A DNA stretch of 64,000 nt from assembly GCA_021442155.1 (NCBI GenBank), contig CM038229.1, forward strand, positions 94,707,716 to 94,771,715, read 5' to 3'. The position numbers and the translations under genes are program-made. The DNA comes from Cymbidium sinense. Taxonomy: Eukaryota > Streptophyta > Magnoliopsida > Asparagales > Orchidaceae. The notes under the pieces are model-generated. The model worked only from the letters and a program-made list of their open reading frames with translations, did not search any database and was not told where the DNA came from. Below, one piece after another: positions 1 through 10,900 of the stretch. Each line of letters opens with the position of its first letter. Within the stretch, counting starts at the first letter, position 1.

Positions 1-268
1 ATGTGGATCTTGCTTATCTTGACTTCTCAAAGGGATCATGAGTTATTGCGACTAGCCTTTTACTACTTTCTTGAGATATATTAGTCTTATTTTGTGTCTT
101 TTCTCATTTGATTTTAAGTTGTATTTGCTCTTTAATTTTTTTCCATTGTACTTAGATTGGGGTTTAGCTCTTTAGGTTTCTTGTAGCTCTGAGTAGAACT
201 TTGAGCTTTACCCCTTTTAAGGAGATTATATCCTTTATTTTTATGGTAATAAAATTCTAACTTTCCTA
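1..268 (+). mobile_element. LINE 3' terminal fragment (copy 1)
   Basis: This is the 3' end of a non-LTR retrotransposon whose upstream part lies outside the window. It aligns by eye along its whole length with the 3' ends at about 3,690-3,979 (plus) and 57,219-57,500 (minus). Shared blocks include a GGATCTTGCTTATCTTG-like start, a CTCAAAG-GATCATGA block, a GGGTTTAGCTCTTTAG block, and a terminal TTAAGGA-ATTATATCC then TTTATGGTAATAAAATTC. After a short CTAACTTTCCTA the sequence becomes C-rich telomere-like repeat. There is no reading frame, so I read it as 3'UTR. That it is LINE-derived is inferred from the related end of the coding LINE at 38,400. Confidence 0.8.
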
Positions 269-2211
269 AAAAAAACCCTAAATACTAAATGCCAAACCCT
301 AAACCCTTAACCCTACCCTAAACCCCAAAAAAAGCTAAAATCCTAAACCTAAATTAAATAAAACCTAAAAAATAAAATAAATTAAAACCTAAACTAAAAC
401 CTAAACCTAAACCTAAAAAAAATAAAATAAATAAAAAAACTAAAATAAAATAATTAAAATCTAAACTAAACTAAAAAAAAACCTAAATAAACTAAAACTA
501 AACCTAAAATAAAAAAATAAAATAAAATAAAACTAAATAAAAACTTAAACATAAAAAAAATAAACCTAAAAATAAATAAAAGATAAAACCTAAACCCTAA
601 ACTAAAAAAAAACCAAAACCTAAAATAAAATAAAATAAATCTAAACCTAAAAAAAAAAACCTAAAATAAACTAAACCTAAACTTCAACCTAAACTAAATA
701 AAATAAAATAAACTAAAAATAAACCTAAACATAAACTAAAAAATAAAACCTTAAAATAAACCAAAATAAAATCCCAAATCCTAAACCTAAAAATTAAAAT
801 AAAACATGAACCTAAACCTAAAAATAAAATATAAACCTAAGCCTAATAAATAAAATAAAAATAAACCTAAATCTAAACCTAAAAAAATAAACTAAAATAA
901 ATAAACTAAACTAAATAAAAATAAAAATAAACTTAAATAAAATAAAAATAAAATAAACTAAAATAAATAAGAAATAAAGTAAATAAACCTAAACCTACTA
1001 ATTATTTAATTAAAAAATAAAATAAAAAATAAAAATAACCCTAACCCAAACCATAAACTGATCCTAAACCCTAAACACTAAACTAAACCCTAAAAAACCT
1101 AAACCCTAAACCCTAAACCCTAAACCCTAAACCCTAAACCTAAAACCCAAAAAAACCTAAAACCTAAACCAAATAAAACTTAAAAAAATCTAAACTAAAT
1201 GAAATAAAAAAATAAAATAATATGAAAACCAAAACTAAAACCTAAATCTAAATGTTACCCTAAACCTAAACCTAAAAATAAAATAAAATAAAAATTAAAA
1301 CTAAACTAAAATAAAATATATAAAACCTAAACTAAACTAAAAAACAAAATAATCATAAAATAAAAAAACTAAATAAAATAAAACTAAACATAAAATAAAA
1401 AAAACTAAACCTAAAATATAGTAAAATAAAACTAAATAAAACCTAAACCTAAATTATAACCCTAAAATAAATAAAAATAAAACCTAAATCCTAAACTAAA
1501 AAAAAACCTAAACCTAAAATAAATAAATAAAATAAAATTAAACCTAAACTAAAATAAACTAAACTAAAATAAATAAAACCTAAACCTAAACCTAAAATAA
1601 ACTAAACCTAAATCCTAAACTAAATAAAATAAAATAAACTAAAAAATAAACCAAAAAAAAAAAAAATAAAGCCTAAAAATAAACTAGAAATAAAACCTAA
1701 AACCTAAGCCTAAAAATAAAATAAAACCTAAACCTAAACCTAAAAAATAAAAATAAAACCTAAAATTAAAAATAATATAAAATAAAACTAAACTAAAAAT
1801 AAACTAAAATAAAACCTAAACTAAATAAATAAACTTAAATAAATAAATAAACTAAATAAAATAAAAAAATAAACCAAAATAAAATAAATAAATATAAACT
1901 AAATAAACCTAAACCTACTAGTTTAATTTAAAACCTAAACCTAAAATAAACCATAAAAAATCCTAAACCTTAAACCTTAAACCCTAAATCTTAAAACCCT
2001 AAACCCTAAACTCGAAACTCTAAAACCATAAACCATAAACCCTAAGCTACCTACACCCTAAACCCTAAAACCAAAAAACCATAAACTAAACCCAAAACCC
2101 AAAACCTAAAACCCTAAACCCTAAACCTCAAAACCAATGCCTAAAGCCTAAAGCCTAAACCCTAAACCCTAAACCTAAACACTAAACCCAACCCTAAACC
2201 CTAAACCCTTA
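269..2211. repeat. C-rich degenerate telomere-like satellite array
   Basis: Nearly everything here is CCCTAAA and its derivatives (CCTAAA, CTAAA, AATAAAATAAA), with the plus strand almost free of G. The arrangement mirrors the G-rich arm. The reverse complement of the conserved higher-order core appears near 995-1,020 and 1,896-1,935 (AACCTAAACCTACTAGTTTAA-like), and each is followed by a block rich in canonical CCCTAAA (about 1,060-1,150 and 1,960-2,210). Long AATAAAATAAA variant stretches fill the rest. I see no gene. Confidence 0.93.
1098..1142. repeat. Canonical CCCTAAA run
   Basis: About six consecutive near-perfect copies of the plant telomere heptamer CCCTAAA, the cleanest such stretch in the C-rich arm. 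Comparable clean runs in the opposite strand sense lie at about 11,231-11,273, 28,895-28,932, 33,628-33,662, 49,094-49,129 and 50,048-50,086. They fix the parent motif as the seven-base plant type. Confidence 0.95.
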
Positions 2212-3979
2212 ACTTAGTATCACTTTTGGCCTAACCAGGTTATGTTTTGACCTCTAGCTTTTGTGTGGTTGGTGGTTGCTACCTGGTTCTGTCCTTCCAC
2301 CTGGTTGGTTAGTTTTTTTGGCTGGTTGCTATCTTCTCCCCTTGGTACTTCAATTATTGGTGAGATGGTTTCTGCCTAGCTTTATTCTATTTTCTCAGAC
2401 CGGTTGGTTTGTTGGCCCTTGAACTTGAATTTTTTTTGCTAGTTTTCATGGTTGGATGGGTAGCCTTCCTTGTGGGAACTACTATTGTTGCCTTCCTGGT
2501 CTTCTTTGGAGAATTCTTTACTTTTGGGTTTGCCTCCCAGCCCTTGATGTTTATTGATGGATCCTTCTTTTGCCTTAGTTTTGCATTTGGTTATTCTCTA
2601 GGATTAGCCTTTGTTGGGTGAGTTATTTGTAGCACATTTAGTGTTGTTATTATGCTTCCTATCGATTTAGTTTTTGTTGTTGAGGAAGCTTGGTTTTTGA
2701 TAGGTTTTGGCTAGCTAGTGTTGTTGCTTTTCTAAGGTTGTTGTGCTCTTTTGGACCTCTATTATGTGGTTTTGTTGGTTTTCTACATTTCCCACTGGGA
2801 TGCTTCCTTTATTGGTTACTTATGATGGGTTGTTCTCAGTGGTTGCCTTAATGGTTGTTTTACTTTTGGTTTGGTTGGAGGACTTTAGTTGTCCTTGGAA
2901 TCTTGGTTGGTTAATTTTATTCATTGTTGGTCTTTTCCTTCTTCAAAGCTGGAGCCTTTACTATGCTAGCCAAACCTTTGTTGATCCTTTAGATTGGACT
3001 TTTGGTTTTGGTGGTTGGTTGCTACCTTTGGCCCCTTTTTTTGTGAGGTCTATATCTTTTGGTGATTTGCACTCAGTAACTTTTGTTTCCTTGATGGTTT
3101 CATTTTGAGATTTAATCCTTTTGTGGTTGTTCACCCTAGTTTGGCATGGTGACGCTACTTTTGGGACATTGGATTGAGGGATCCCTATCTTGGTTTTTTA
3201 TTTCTATTAATTGCATGGGTCCGGTGCTCAATGGTTGGTTCTAGTTTTCCTAGTTTGTAGCTTGGATGGGTATTTGAATAATGGCGCTTGTTTGTGTTCT
3301 AGCTTTGTTCTAGCCTCTCTTGGTTACGTGATTAATATTATGGTTTTGTTTATGGTTTGGTTTCTAGTCGGTTGCTAGTTTGCTCTTTGTTAAATGGTGC
3401 GTGATCCGAACTCTATATGGCCTTGATGTTTGCTTATATCGTATGCTATGATGGCTTTGATGTTACTCACATCTTCTCTAGTTGGTAGCATTACATATGA
3501 TTGTAACCCTTCTTTATGAAGTTTGATGATTTATGTATTGTTACCCCTTGAGATGATCTTAATTGAGCTCAGCCTTCTCTTTCAGCCTCTCTCCTTTTCT
3601 CTCTTTTATCCTTATTCTTTTAGTTATGACTTTTTCTTTTGTAGTGTGTAGATTTCTTTTATAGTTGGAACTTTACAGTGGAATGGTCATTACTCACCAA
3701 CCCAAGTGTTGTTGTGATCTTGCTTATCTTGCAATCTCAAAGAAATCATGAACTACAGACTCATTCTTTTACTATTTTCGTGAATTTTTTTGTCTTACTC
3801 TATGTCTTTTCTCTTATGCTTTTAGCTATTGTATTTGCTCTTTCATTTTGTTTTGTTTTCTAATGTAAGATGGGAGTTTAGCTCTTTAGTTTTTTGTAGC
3901 TGAGAGTAGTTAAATTTTAGAGGTTTACCCCTTTAAGGACATTGTATCTTTTCCTTTATGGTAATAAAATTCTTTCCCC
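2212..3979 (+). mobile_element. 5'-truncated LINE, 3'UTR segment (copy 2)
   Basis: About 1.77 kb of non-telomeric, G/T-rich sequence sits between C-rich repeats on both sides. Its last 290 bp match copy 1 and the reverse complement of 57,219-57,500, ending in TTTATGGTAATAAAATTC and then TTTCCCC and CCTAAA repeats. Upstream it carries repeated GGTTGGTTGCTA-like phrases that recur in the reverse complement of 38,400-40,430, the 3'UTR of the coding LINE. Open frames at 2,409-2,621, 2,743-3,108 and 3,678-3,863 encode only L/V/F-rich strings from TTG/GTT-rich DNA, so I do not call them genes. The 5' end stops abruptly against CCCTAAA, consistent with the 5' truncation usual for LINEs. Confidence 0.78.
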
Positions 3980-4373
3980 AAACAAAATCCTAAACCCTAA
4001 AAAAACCTAAACCCTAAACCCAAACCAAACCCTAAACCCTAAACTAAACACAAACCCTAAACCCTAATAAACTTAAACCCTAAACTCTAAACCCTAAACT
4101 CTAAACCAACCCACCTAAACTAAACCCTAAAACCCTAAACCCTAAACCCTAAAGCCTAAAAACACTAAACCTAAACCCCAACCCTAACCCTAAACCCTAA
4201 ACCCTAAAGGCATAAACCTAAACCCTAAAACCTCATAAAACCTAAACCTAAACCTAAACCCTAAACCCAACTATAACACTAAACCTAAACCCTAAATAAA
4301 CCTAAACCTAAAGTAAGTAAATAAATTAGAAAATAAACTTAAACCCTAAAATTAAACCCAAACCTAAGCCCTA
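3980..4373. repeat. C-rich telomere-like repeat between two insertions
   Basis: CCCTAAA with many two- and three-base variants separates the LINE segment from the glycine-rich retrocopy. It belongs to the same C-rich arm as 269-2,211. Confidence 0.92.
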
Positions 4374-4830
4374 AGAATGGGCAAAACCTAAATGACAGAA
4401 CATCATCATCAACTAGGATCCCCAGATCCGTGGTCAAGGTGAAGGCAGAGAGGCGGCTTATCAAGTGGAGGTGGGGGGATGGAGGTGGTGGATATAGAGG
4501 TGGTGGTCGAGCAAAGGTTTATGGAGTGGGAGGAGGACGGTTATAGCCATGGTGGCGGAGGAGGAAGAGATTGGGATATGATGGTGGATCACTAAGAGGC
4601 CAAGGTGGTTCTGGGGGAACTGAGAAACTAAGAATGATCGATCCACCTCTTGCTTATGGAATTGTCTTTATAGTAGAGATAGTTCTAGTTATCTAGGGTT
4701 TTTGATTTGTTCTATCTGCTCAATTTTGATCAATGTTGTCTCTTCTCTTAGAAACCTTGTGTTACTTGGTTGATGAAATCAAAAATAAGAAATGTTGAAT
4801 CTAAATTTATTCTCTATGAAAAAAACAAAA
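4374..4830 (+). pseudogene. Processed retrocopy of a glycine-rich (RGG-type) protein mRNA, 3' part
   Basis: A G-rich island within C-rich telomere repeat. Translating the plus strand in shifting frames gives glycine-rich pieces typical of plant glycine-rich RNA-binding proteins: SSGGGG near 4,460, GGGGYRGGGR about 4,480-4,512, HGGGGGRDW about 4,548-4,575, and GYDGGSLRGQGGSGG about 4,573-4,620. The frames are joined only through single-base shifts, and an in-frame stop lies near 4,438, so the gene is dead. A roughly 190-bp AT-rich 3'UTR-like tail follows and ends in an A-rich tract at 4,818-4,830. Absence of visible introns plus the A-tail suggest a reverse-transcribed mRNA. No RNA-recognition domain is present, so the exact parent (RRM-type, cold-shock-type or other RGG protein) is unknown. 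The sense strand runs with the C-rich strand, like the LINE copies. Confidence 0.62.
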
Positions 4831-6283
4831 CCTTAAACCCTAAACTAAAACCTTAACCCTAAACCTAAAACCTAAAACCTAAACCCTAAACCCTAAACCC
4901 TAAACCTTAAAACCTAAAACCCTAAACCCTAAACTAAATTAAACCTTCTAAACCCTAAACCCTAAACCTAAAACCCAAACAAACCCAAAACCCTAAACCC
5001 TAAACTAACCTTAAACCCTAAAGCTAAAACCTAAGCCTAAACTAAATAAAGCCTAAAAAATAAAAAAATAAAAAAATAAAAAACTTAAACCAATATAAAT
5101 TAAAAAATAAAATAAAATAAACCTAAACTAAAACCTAAACCTAAACCTAAAAGAAAATAAAATAAACATAAAACTAAATTAAAATAAAATAAAAAAACCT
5201 AAACTAAAAAAATAAAAAAAACCTAAATAAAATAAAATTGACCTAAATTAAAATTAAAACAAAATGAAAACTAAATAAAACCTAAACCTAAAAAAAATAA
5301 ACCTAAAAAAAAATAAAATATAAAACCTAAGCCCTAAACTAAAAAAACCTAAACCTAAAATAAAAATAAAATAAACCTAAACCTAAACCTAAACTAAAAT
5401 TAACTAAACTAAAATATATAAAACCTAAAGATAAACTAAACCTAAACTAAATAAAATAAAATAAACTAAAAAATAAATAAACCTAAACTAAAAAAATAAA
5501 ATCTTAAAATAAAACTAAAATAAAAACTAAAACCTAAACCTAAAATAATAAAATAAAAAACCTAAACCTAAACCTAAAATTAAAAAAAAAATATATATAT
5601 GAACCTAAAAATATAATAAAAATAAAGCTAAACTAAAAAATAATAAACCTAAACCTAAAAAAGTAAACTAAAATAAAACCTAAACTAAAATAAACAAAGT
5701 TAAAATAAATAAACTAAACTAAATAAAATAAAATAAACCTAAATAAAAAATAAAATAAACTAAATAAACCTAAACCTACTAGTTTAGTTAATTTAAAAAA
5801 TAAAAAAATAATAAAAAATTAAAAATAAAAGAAAAACCAAAACCCTAAAACTAAACCCCTAAACCCCTAAACCTAAAAAACCTAAACCATAAACTCTAAA
5901 CCCTAAACCTAAACCCCAAACCCTAAACCCTAAAACCTATAACCTATAAACCATAAACCCTAAACCCAAACCCCAAACCCTAAATTGTAAACCTTAAACC
6001 ATAAATTAAATAAAAAATCTAAACCTAAACTAAAATAACCTAAAATAAATAAATAAAAAAATTTAAACCTAAATAAATAAACTAAAAGCAATACGTAAAC
6101 TGAAACTAAAACCCAAAACCTAAAATATATAAAAATAAAAAATAAAACTAAACTACATTAAAATAAATAAAAGCCTAAACTAAACTAAAATAAAATAAAC
6201 CTAAAATATAAAAACCTAAATAAAATAAAATTAAATGTAAAAATAAAATAAACCTATAATAAAATAAAATAAAACCAAAAAAG
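4831..6283. repeat. C-rich degenerate telomere-like satellite array
   Basis: This continues the C-rich arm: a CCCTAAA-rich block at 4,831-5,040, an AATAAAATAAA variant block to about 5,760, the reverse-complement core AACCTAAACCTACTAGTTTA near 5,765-5,785, then another CCCTAAA-rich block at 5,830-6,010. It shows one complete higher-order unit in the opposite orientation to everything after 6.7 kb. No gene is seen. Confidence 0.92.
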
Positions 6284-6711
6284 AGCATGAATTTTTCTTT
6301 AGTACTAACCAAGATCCTTTTATGGTTCATAGGAATACCACAATATTTAGCATCATTTCTATCCATCTAGATGAACCGATAAGGGTAATAATAATTAAAA
6401 TGTTGATGACCATTCATAGTATTTTGAAATAGACTTAAAGAAGTTGATATAAAGAAAGTGAACCCTAAAATAGTTGATATTAAATAAATCATCATACCAA
6501 AACCATAATTTAGAAGCAATAACACCATTAAAAAACATGATTTACTTTTGTAATATGAAAGTAATAATAGCACTTTGAAGGTAAATAGAACCCTTTAGTC
6601 AGCATGAGTCCATAAGAATAAAGTTATTCAAAATCCACCATGCTTAAACCTAATAAGAAATGGGAATGATGTTATTCTAAAGTTTAATAAAACATTAGAG
6701 GGTTCTTTTTA
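6284..6711 (-). pseudogene. LINE ORF2 fragment (zf-RVT region) at the strand-switch point
   Basis: This 428-bp stretch aligns by eye, end to end and in the same plus-strand direction, with about 40,890-41,317 inside the full LINE. Scattered substitutions and small indels separate them. On the minus strand it encodes the zinc-binding region that follows plant LINE reverse transcriptases. The segment WFWYDDLFN is kept, and MDRNDAKYCGI near 6,330-6,366 matches MDRNDAKYCGI near 40,950. Of the zf-RVT cysteines only the first survives (KCYYYFH against KCDCCFH in the full copy). Both ends are cut: the LINE's 5' side (right) meets TTTAGGG and its 3' side (left) meets CCTAAA. It therefore sits exactly where the telomeric strand flips. 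Confidence 0.85.
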
Positions 6712-7900
6712 TTTTATGGTTTAGGTTTATTTTTATTTTAGGTTTAGTTTTAATTTTATTTTATTTTATTAGGTTTAGGTTTTAGGTTTTATTTTAGGTT
6801 TATTTTAGGTTTTATTTTTTTAGTTTAGGTTTAAGTTTATTTTATTTTATTTAGTTTAGTTTAGTTTATTTAGGAGGTTTATTTAGTTTATTTATATTTA
6901 TTTAGGGTTTAGGTTTTAGTTTAGGTTTAGGTTTATTTTAAAGTTAGGTTTCTATTTAGTTTTATTTTATTTTCTTTGGTTTATTTTATTTTTATTTTTA
7001 TTTAGTTTTATTTTATTTAGGTTTCATTTTAGATTTATTTTTTATTTAGTTTATTTTTATTAGTTTATTTTAATCATTTAGAGTGGTGGTTTAGGGTTTA
7101 ATATTTTAGGGTTTAGGGTTAGGGTAGGGAGGGTTTAGCTAGTGGTTTTAGGGTTTAAGATTTAGGATTTGGGTTTAGTTAGGGTTTTTTTAAAACTTTT
7201 CAAAATTAAATAAACGGTTTAGGTTTATTTAGTTCATTTAGTTTTTTTAGTTTTTTTATTTTTTTATTTTAGTTTATTTTGAGGTTTCAATTTAGATTTA
7301 GGTTTAATTTTTTATTTTATTTTATTTTTTTATTTTATTTTTAGGTTTAGGTTTCATTTTTATTTTAAGGTTTAAATTTTTTATTTTATTTTTAGGATTA
7401 GGTTTGTGTTTATTTTAGGTTTATTTCTAGGTTTTACTTTTTTAGTTTAGGTTTAAGATTATTTTAGTTTATTTTATTTTATTAAGTTTAGTTTATTTAG
7501 GTTTAGTTTTATTTATTTTAATTTAGTCTAGATTTATTTTATTTTATTTTATGTTAGTTTTATTTTAGTTTAGGGTTTAGGTTTTATTTTATTTATTTTA
7601 GTGTTTTAGTTTATTTCTTAGGTTTTTTTATTTAGTTATTTTAGTTTATTTTATTTATAATTTGGGATTAGTTTTATTTTATTTATGTTTTATTTTAGGT
7701 TTATTATTATTATTTAGATTAGGTTTTATTAATTTTATTTTATTTATTTTTTAGGTTTAGTTTAGTTTAGTTTAGGTTTAGGTGGGGGGATAAGTTAGGG
7801 TTTAGAGTTAGTATGGTTAGTGGAGTGGCTAGGGTTTAGCATATGGTTAATGATTTAGTTTATGATCATTAGTATGGAGCTTTAGTTTTTAGTTTGGTTA
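6712..7900. repeat. G-rich telomere-like array, first higher-order unit
   Basis: TTTAGG, TTTATTTTA and TTTAGTTTA variants, with a TTTAGGG-rich block around 7,090-7,190 followed by the core CAAAATTAAATAAACGG at 7,201-7,217. From about 7,790 a noisier G-rich block with many AGGG, GGTGG and TTAGTGG variants begins and runs into the next unit. No coding signal. Confidence 0.9.
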
Positions 7901-10900
7901 AGATTTAGAGTTTAGATAGGTGGTAGGTAGGATTATGGTGGGAGGTTTAGGGTTTTGGTGAAGCAGGGTAGGGAAGATTTGGTGGGTTTAGATTATTAGG
8001 GTTGGTAATGTGGGTCAGTTTGGTTTGGGTTTTAGGGTTTTGTGGTTTAAGGTTAAGGTTTTTTTTGTTTTTTAAATTAAGCAAACTAGTAGATTTAGGT
8101 TTATTTAGTTTATTTAGTTTATTACTTATTTAGGTTTATTAAATTTTTATTTTATTTAGGTTTATTTTTTTATTATTTATTTTTTTTTAGTTTAGTTTAT
8201 TTATTTTAATTTGGTTTTTTACTTTAGTTTATTTTTTTAGATTTAGATTTAGGTTTATTTTAGTTTAGTTTTATTTTTATTTTATTTTAATTTCTAGGTT
8301 TGCATTTTATTTTTATTTTAAGTTTATGTTTAAGTTTTTTTATTTTATTTTCGGTTAAGGTTTTAGGTTTTATTTTATTTTTTAGGTTTATGTTTTAGGT
8401 TTTATTTTAGGTTTACTTTAGGTTTTATTTTTAGTTTAGGTTTAGGTTTATTTTAGTTTATTTTATTTATTTTAGGTTTAATTTCTTTTAGTTTGGGTTT
8501 AGGTTTTATTTTGATTTAGTTTATTTTGTTTAGGTTTAGGTTTATTTTATTTTTATTTTAGGTTTAAGTTTTCTTAGGTTTATTTCTTAGGTATAGGTTT
8601 TATTTAGTTTTTATTTCATTTTATTTTAGGTTTAGGTTTAGTTTTATTTTATTTAGGTTTTAATTTAGGTTTATTTTAATTTTTAGTTTAGTTTAGTTTT
8701 TATTTATTTTATTTTTAAGTTTAGGTTTATTTTAGGTTTTAGTTTAGGTTTTCATTTTTTATTTTTACTTTATTTTGGTTTAGGTTTATTAATTTATTTT
8801 ATATTTAGATTTTATTTAGTTTAGGATTAATTTTTAGGTTTTATGGTTTGAGTTTAGGGTTTATATTTTTTTGTTTATTTTATTTATTTATTTTTATTTT
8901 TTATATTTGAAGTTTAGATTTTTTCTTAGTTTATTTAGGTTTTCTTATTTATTTTAGGTTTAGGTTTTATTTAGTTTTATTTTATTTTATTTTAGTTTTA
9001 TTTTTTTATTTTATGGTTAGTTTTATTTTAATTAGGTTTTATTTTTAGTTTTATTTTATTTTTTTAATTTATTTTAGGTTTTATTTATTTTATACTAGTT
9101 TAGTTTTAATTTTATTTTATTTTATTTCAGGTTTAGGTTTAAGTTTTTTTTTATTTAAGTTTAGGTTTATTTATTTATTTTATTTTTTAGGTTTTAGGTT
9201 TGGGCTTTAGGTTTGGGGTTTGTTTAGTTTGGTAGTTTAGGATTTAGTGTTTAGGATTATCGATTTTAGGGTTTAGGGTCGTGGTTTAGGGTATGTTAGG
9301 GTTTTTTTTGTTATTTTTTAAAATTAAGTAAACCAAGTAGTTTAAATTTATTTAGTTTATTAGTTTATTTATTTATTTTAGTTTATTTTATTTATTATTT
9401 TTATTTAGGTTTATTTTATTTTTTTTATTTAGTTTTTATTTATTTTATGCTTATTTATTTTAGTTTAGGTTTCTTATTTTAATTTATTTTAATTTTAGGT
9501 TTATTTTTTAGTTTAGTTTTATTTTTATTTTAGTTTTAGGTTTTGGTTTTATTTTTATTCTTAGGTATAGGTTTAGATTTCTATTTTATTTTATTTTTTT
9601 GTTTAGGTTTTAGGTTTATTTTTAGGTTTAATTTTTTAGTTTAGGTTTAGGTTTATTTTAGTTTATTTTATTTTATTTAGTTTATGTTTAGGTTTATGTT
9701 TATTTGAGTTTTAGGTTTATTTATTTTAGTTTAGTTTATTTTATATCGGTTTAGGTTTAATTTATTTTATTTTATGTTTAGGTTTTTATTTTAGTTTAGG
9801 GTTTAAGTTTTATTTTCAATTATTTTAGAGTATTTTAGGTTTATTTTCAAGTTTTGATATTTATTTCATTTTATTTTATTTTATTTAGGTTTTTTATTTG
9901 TAAGTTTATTTTAATTAGGTTTTATTTATAGGTTTATATTATTTTTTTAGTTTATTTTTTTTATTTTATTTTATATTTAGGTAGGTTTTTAGTTTATATT
10001 TATTTTATCTTATTTTATTTTTTAGGTTTATTTATTTATTTATTTTATTTTAGGTTTATTTAGTTTAAGTTAAGGTTTAGGTTTAGGGTTTAGGGTGGTT
10101 TAGGGTTTAGAGTTTAATAGGTTTATTTTAGTTCAGTTTAGGTTTATTTTATTTTATTTATTTTATTTTAATTTTAGGTTTAGGTTTTTTTAAAGTTGGG
10201 TTTTATTTTAATTTATTTTTAGGTTTATTTTTAGGTTTAGGTTTTATAATTTACTTTTATTTTGTTTAGGTTCATTTAATATATTTGACATTTAATTTTT
10301 TATTTAGGTTTTTATTTTAGGTTTATTTTATTTTTAGTTTAGTTTAGTTTTGTTTATTTTATTAGTTTAGTTTTGTTTTATTTTATTTTATTTTATGCTT
10401 TAGTGGTTTTTAGGGTTTAGGATTGGTTTAGGGTGAGGGGTTTAAGTTTAGTAAAAGTTGGGTTTAAGAGAGGTGGCTCAGGGTTATGGTTAGGGTTTAG
10501 TATTAGTTGTGGTTTAGGGTTTAGGTTAGTGGAGGTTTATGGTTTTTAGGTTTAGGTTTAGGGTGGGGTAGGGTTTAGGATTAGGTAGGCTAGTGGAATT
10601 TAGTTTAGATTAAGGATTTAGGTGGGTTTATGAGGTATTTTTTAATTTTAAAATTAAGTAAACCCAGGTTTAGGTTTATTTAGTTTAGTTAGTTTACCTA
10701 GTTTTAGTTTTATTTTTTATTTTAGTTTATTTTGAGGTTTCAATTTAGGTTTAAGTTTAATTTTTAAGTTAGTTTATTTTAATTTTATTTTAGGTTTGGG
10801 TTTCATTTTTTTTTTTTTGAGGTTTAAGTTTATGTTTTATTTTATTAGGTTTAAGTTTTAGGTTTTATTTTAGGTTTATTTTAGGTTTTATTTTTAGTTT

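Noticed and set aside
2409..3863. Three plus-strand frames with membrane-protein-like composition
   Set aside because: They lie in a LINE 3'UTR whose TTG/GTT/TTT-rich sequence produces L, V and F in any frame. The aligned copies do not conserve the frames.
4461..4646. 61-codon His/Pro/Leu-rich minus-strand frame
   Set aside because: It is the antisense shadow of the glycine-rich retrocopy, whose GGT/GGA codons and A-tail set the plus strand as sense.
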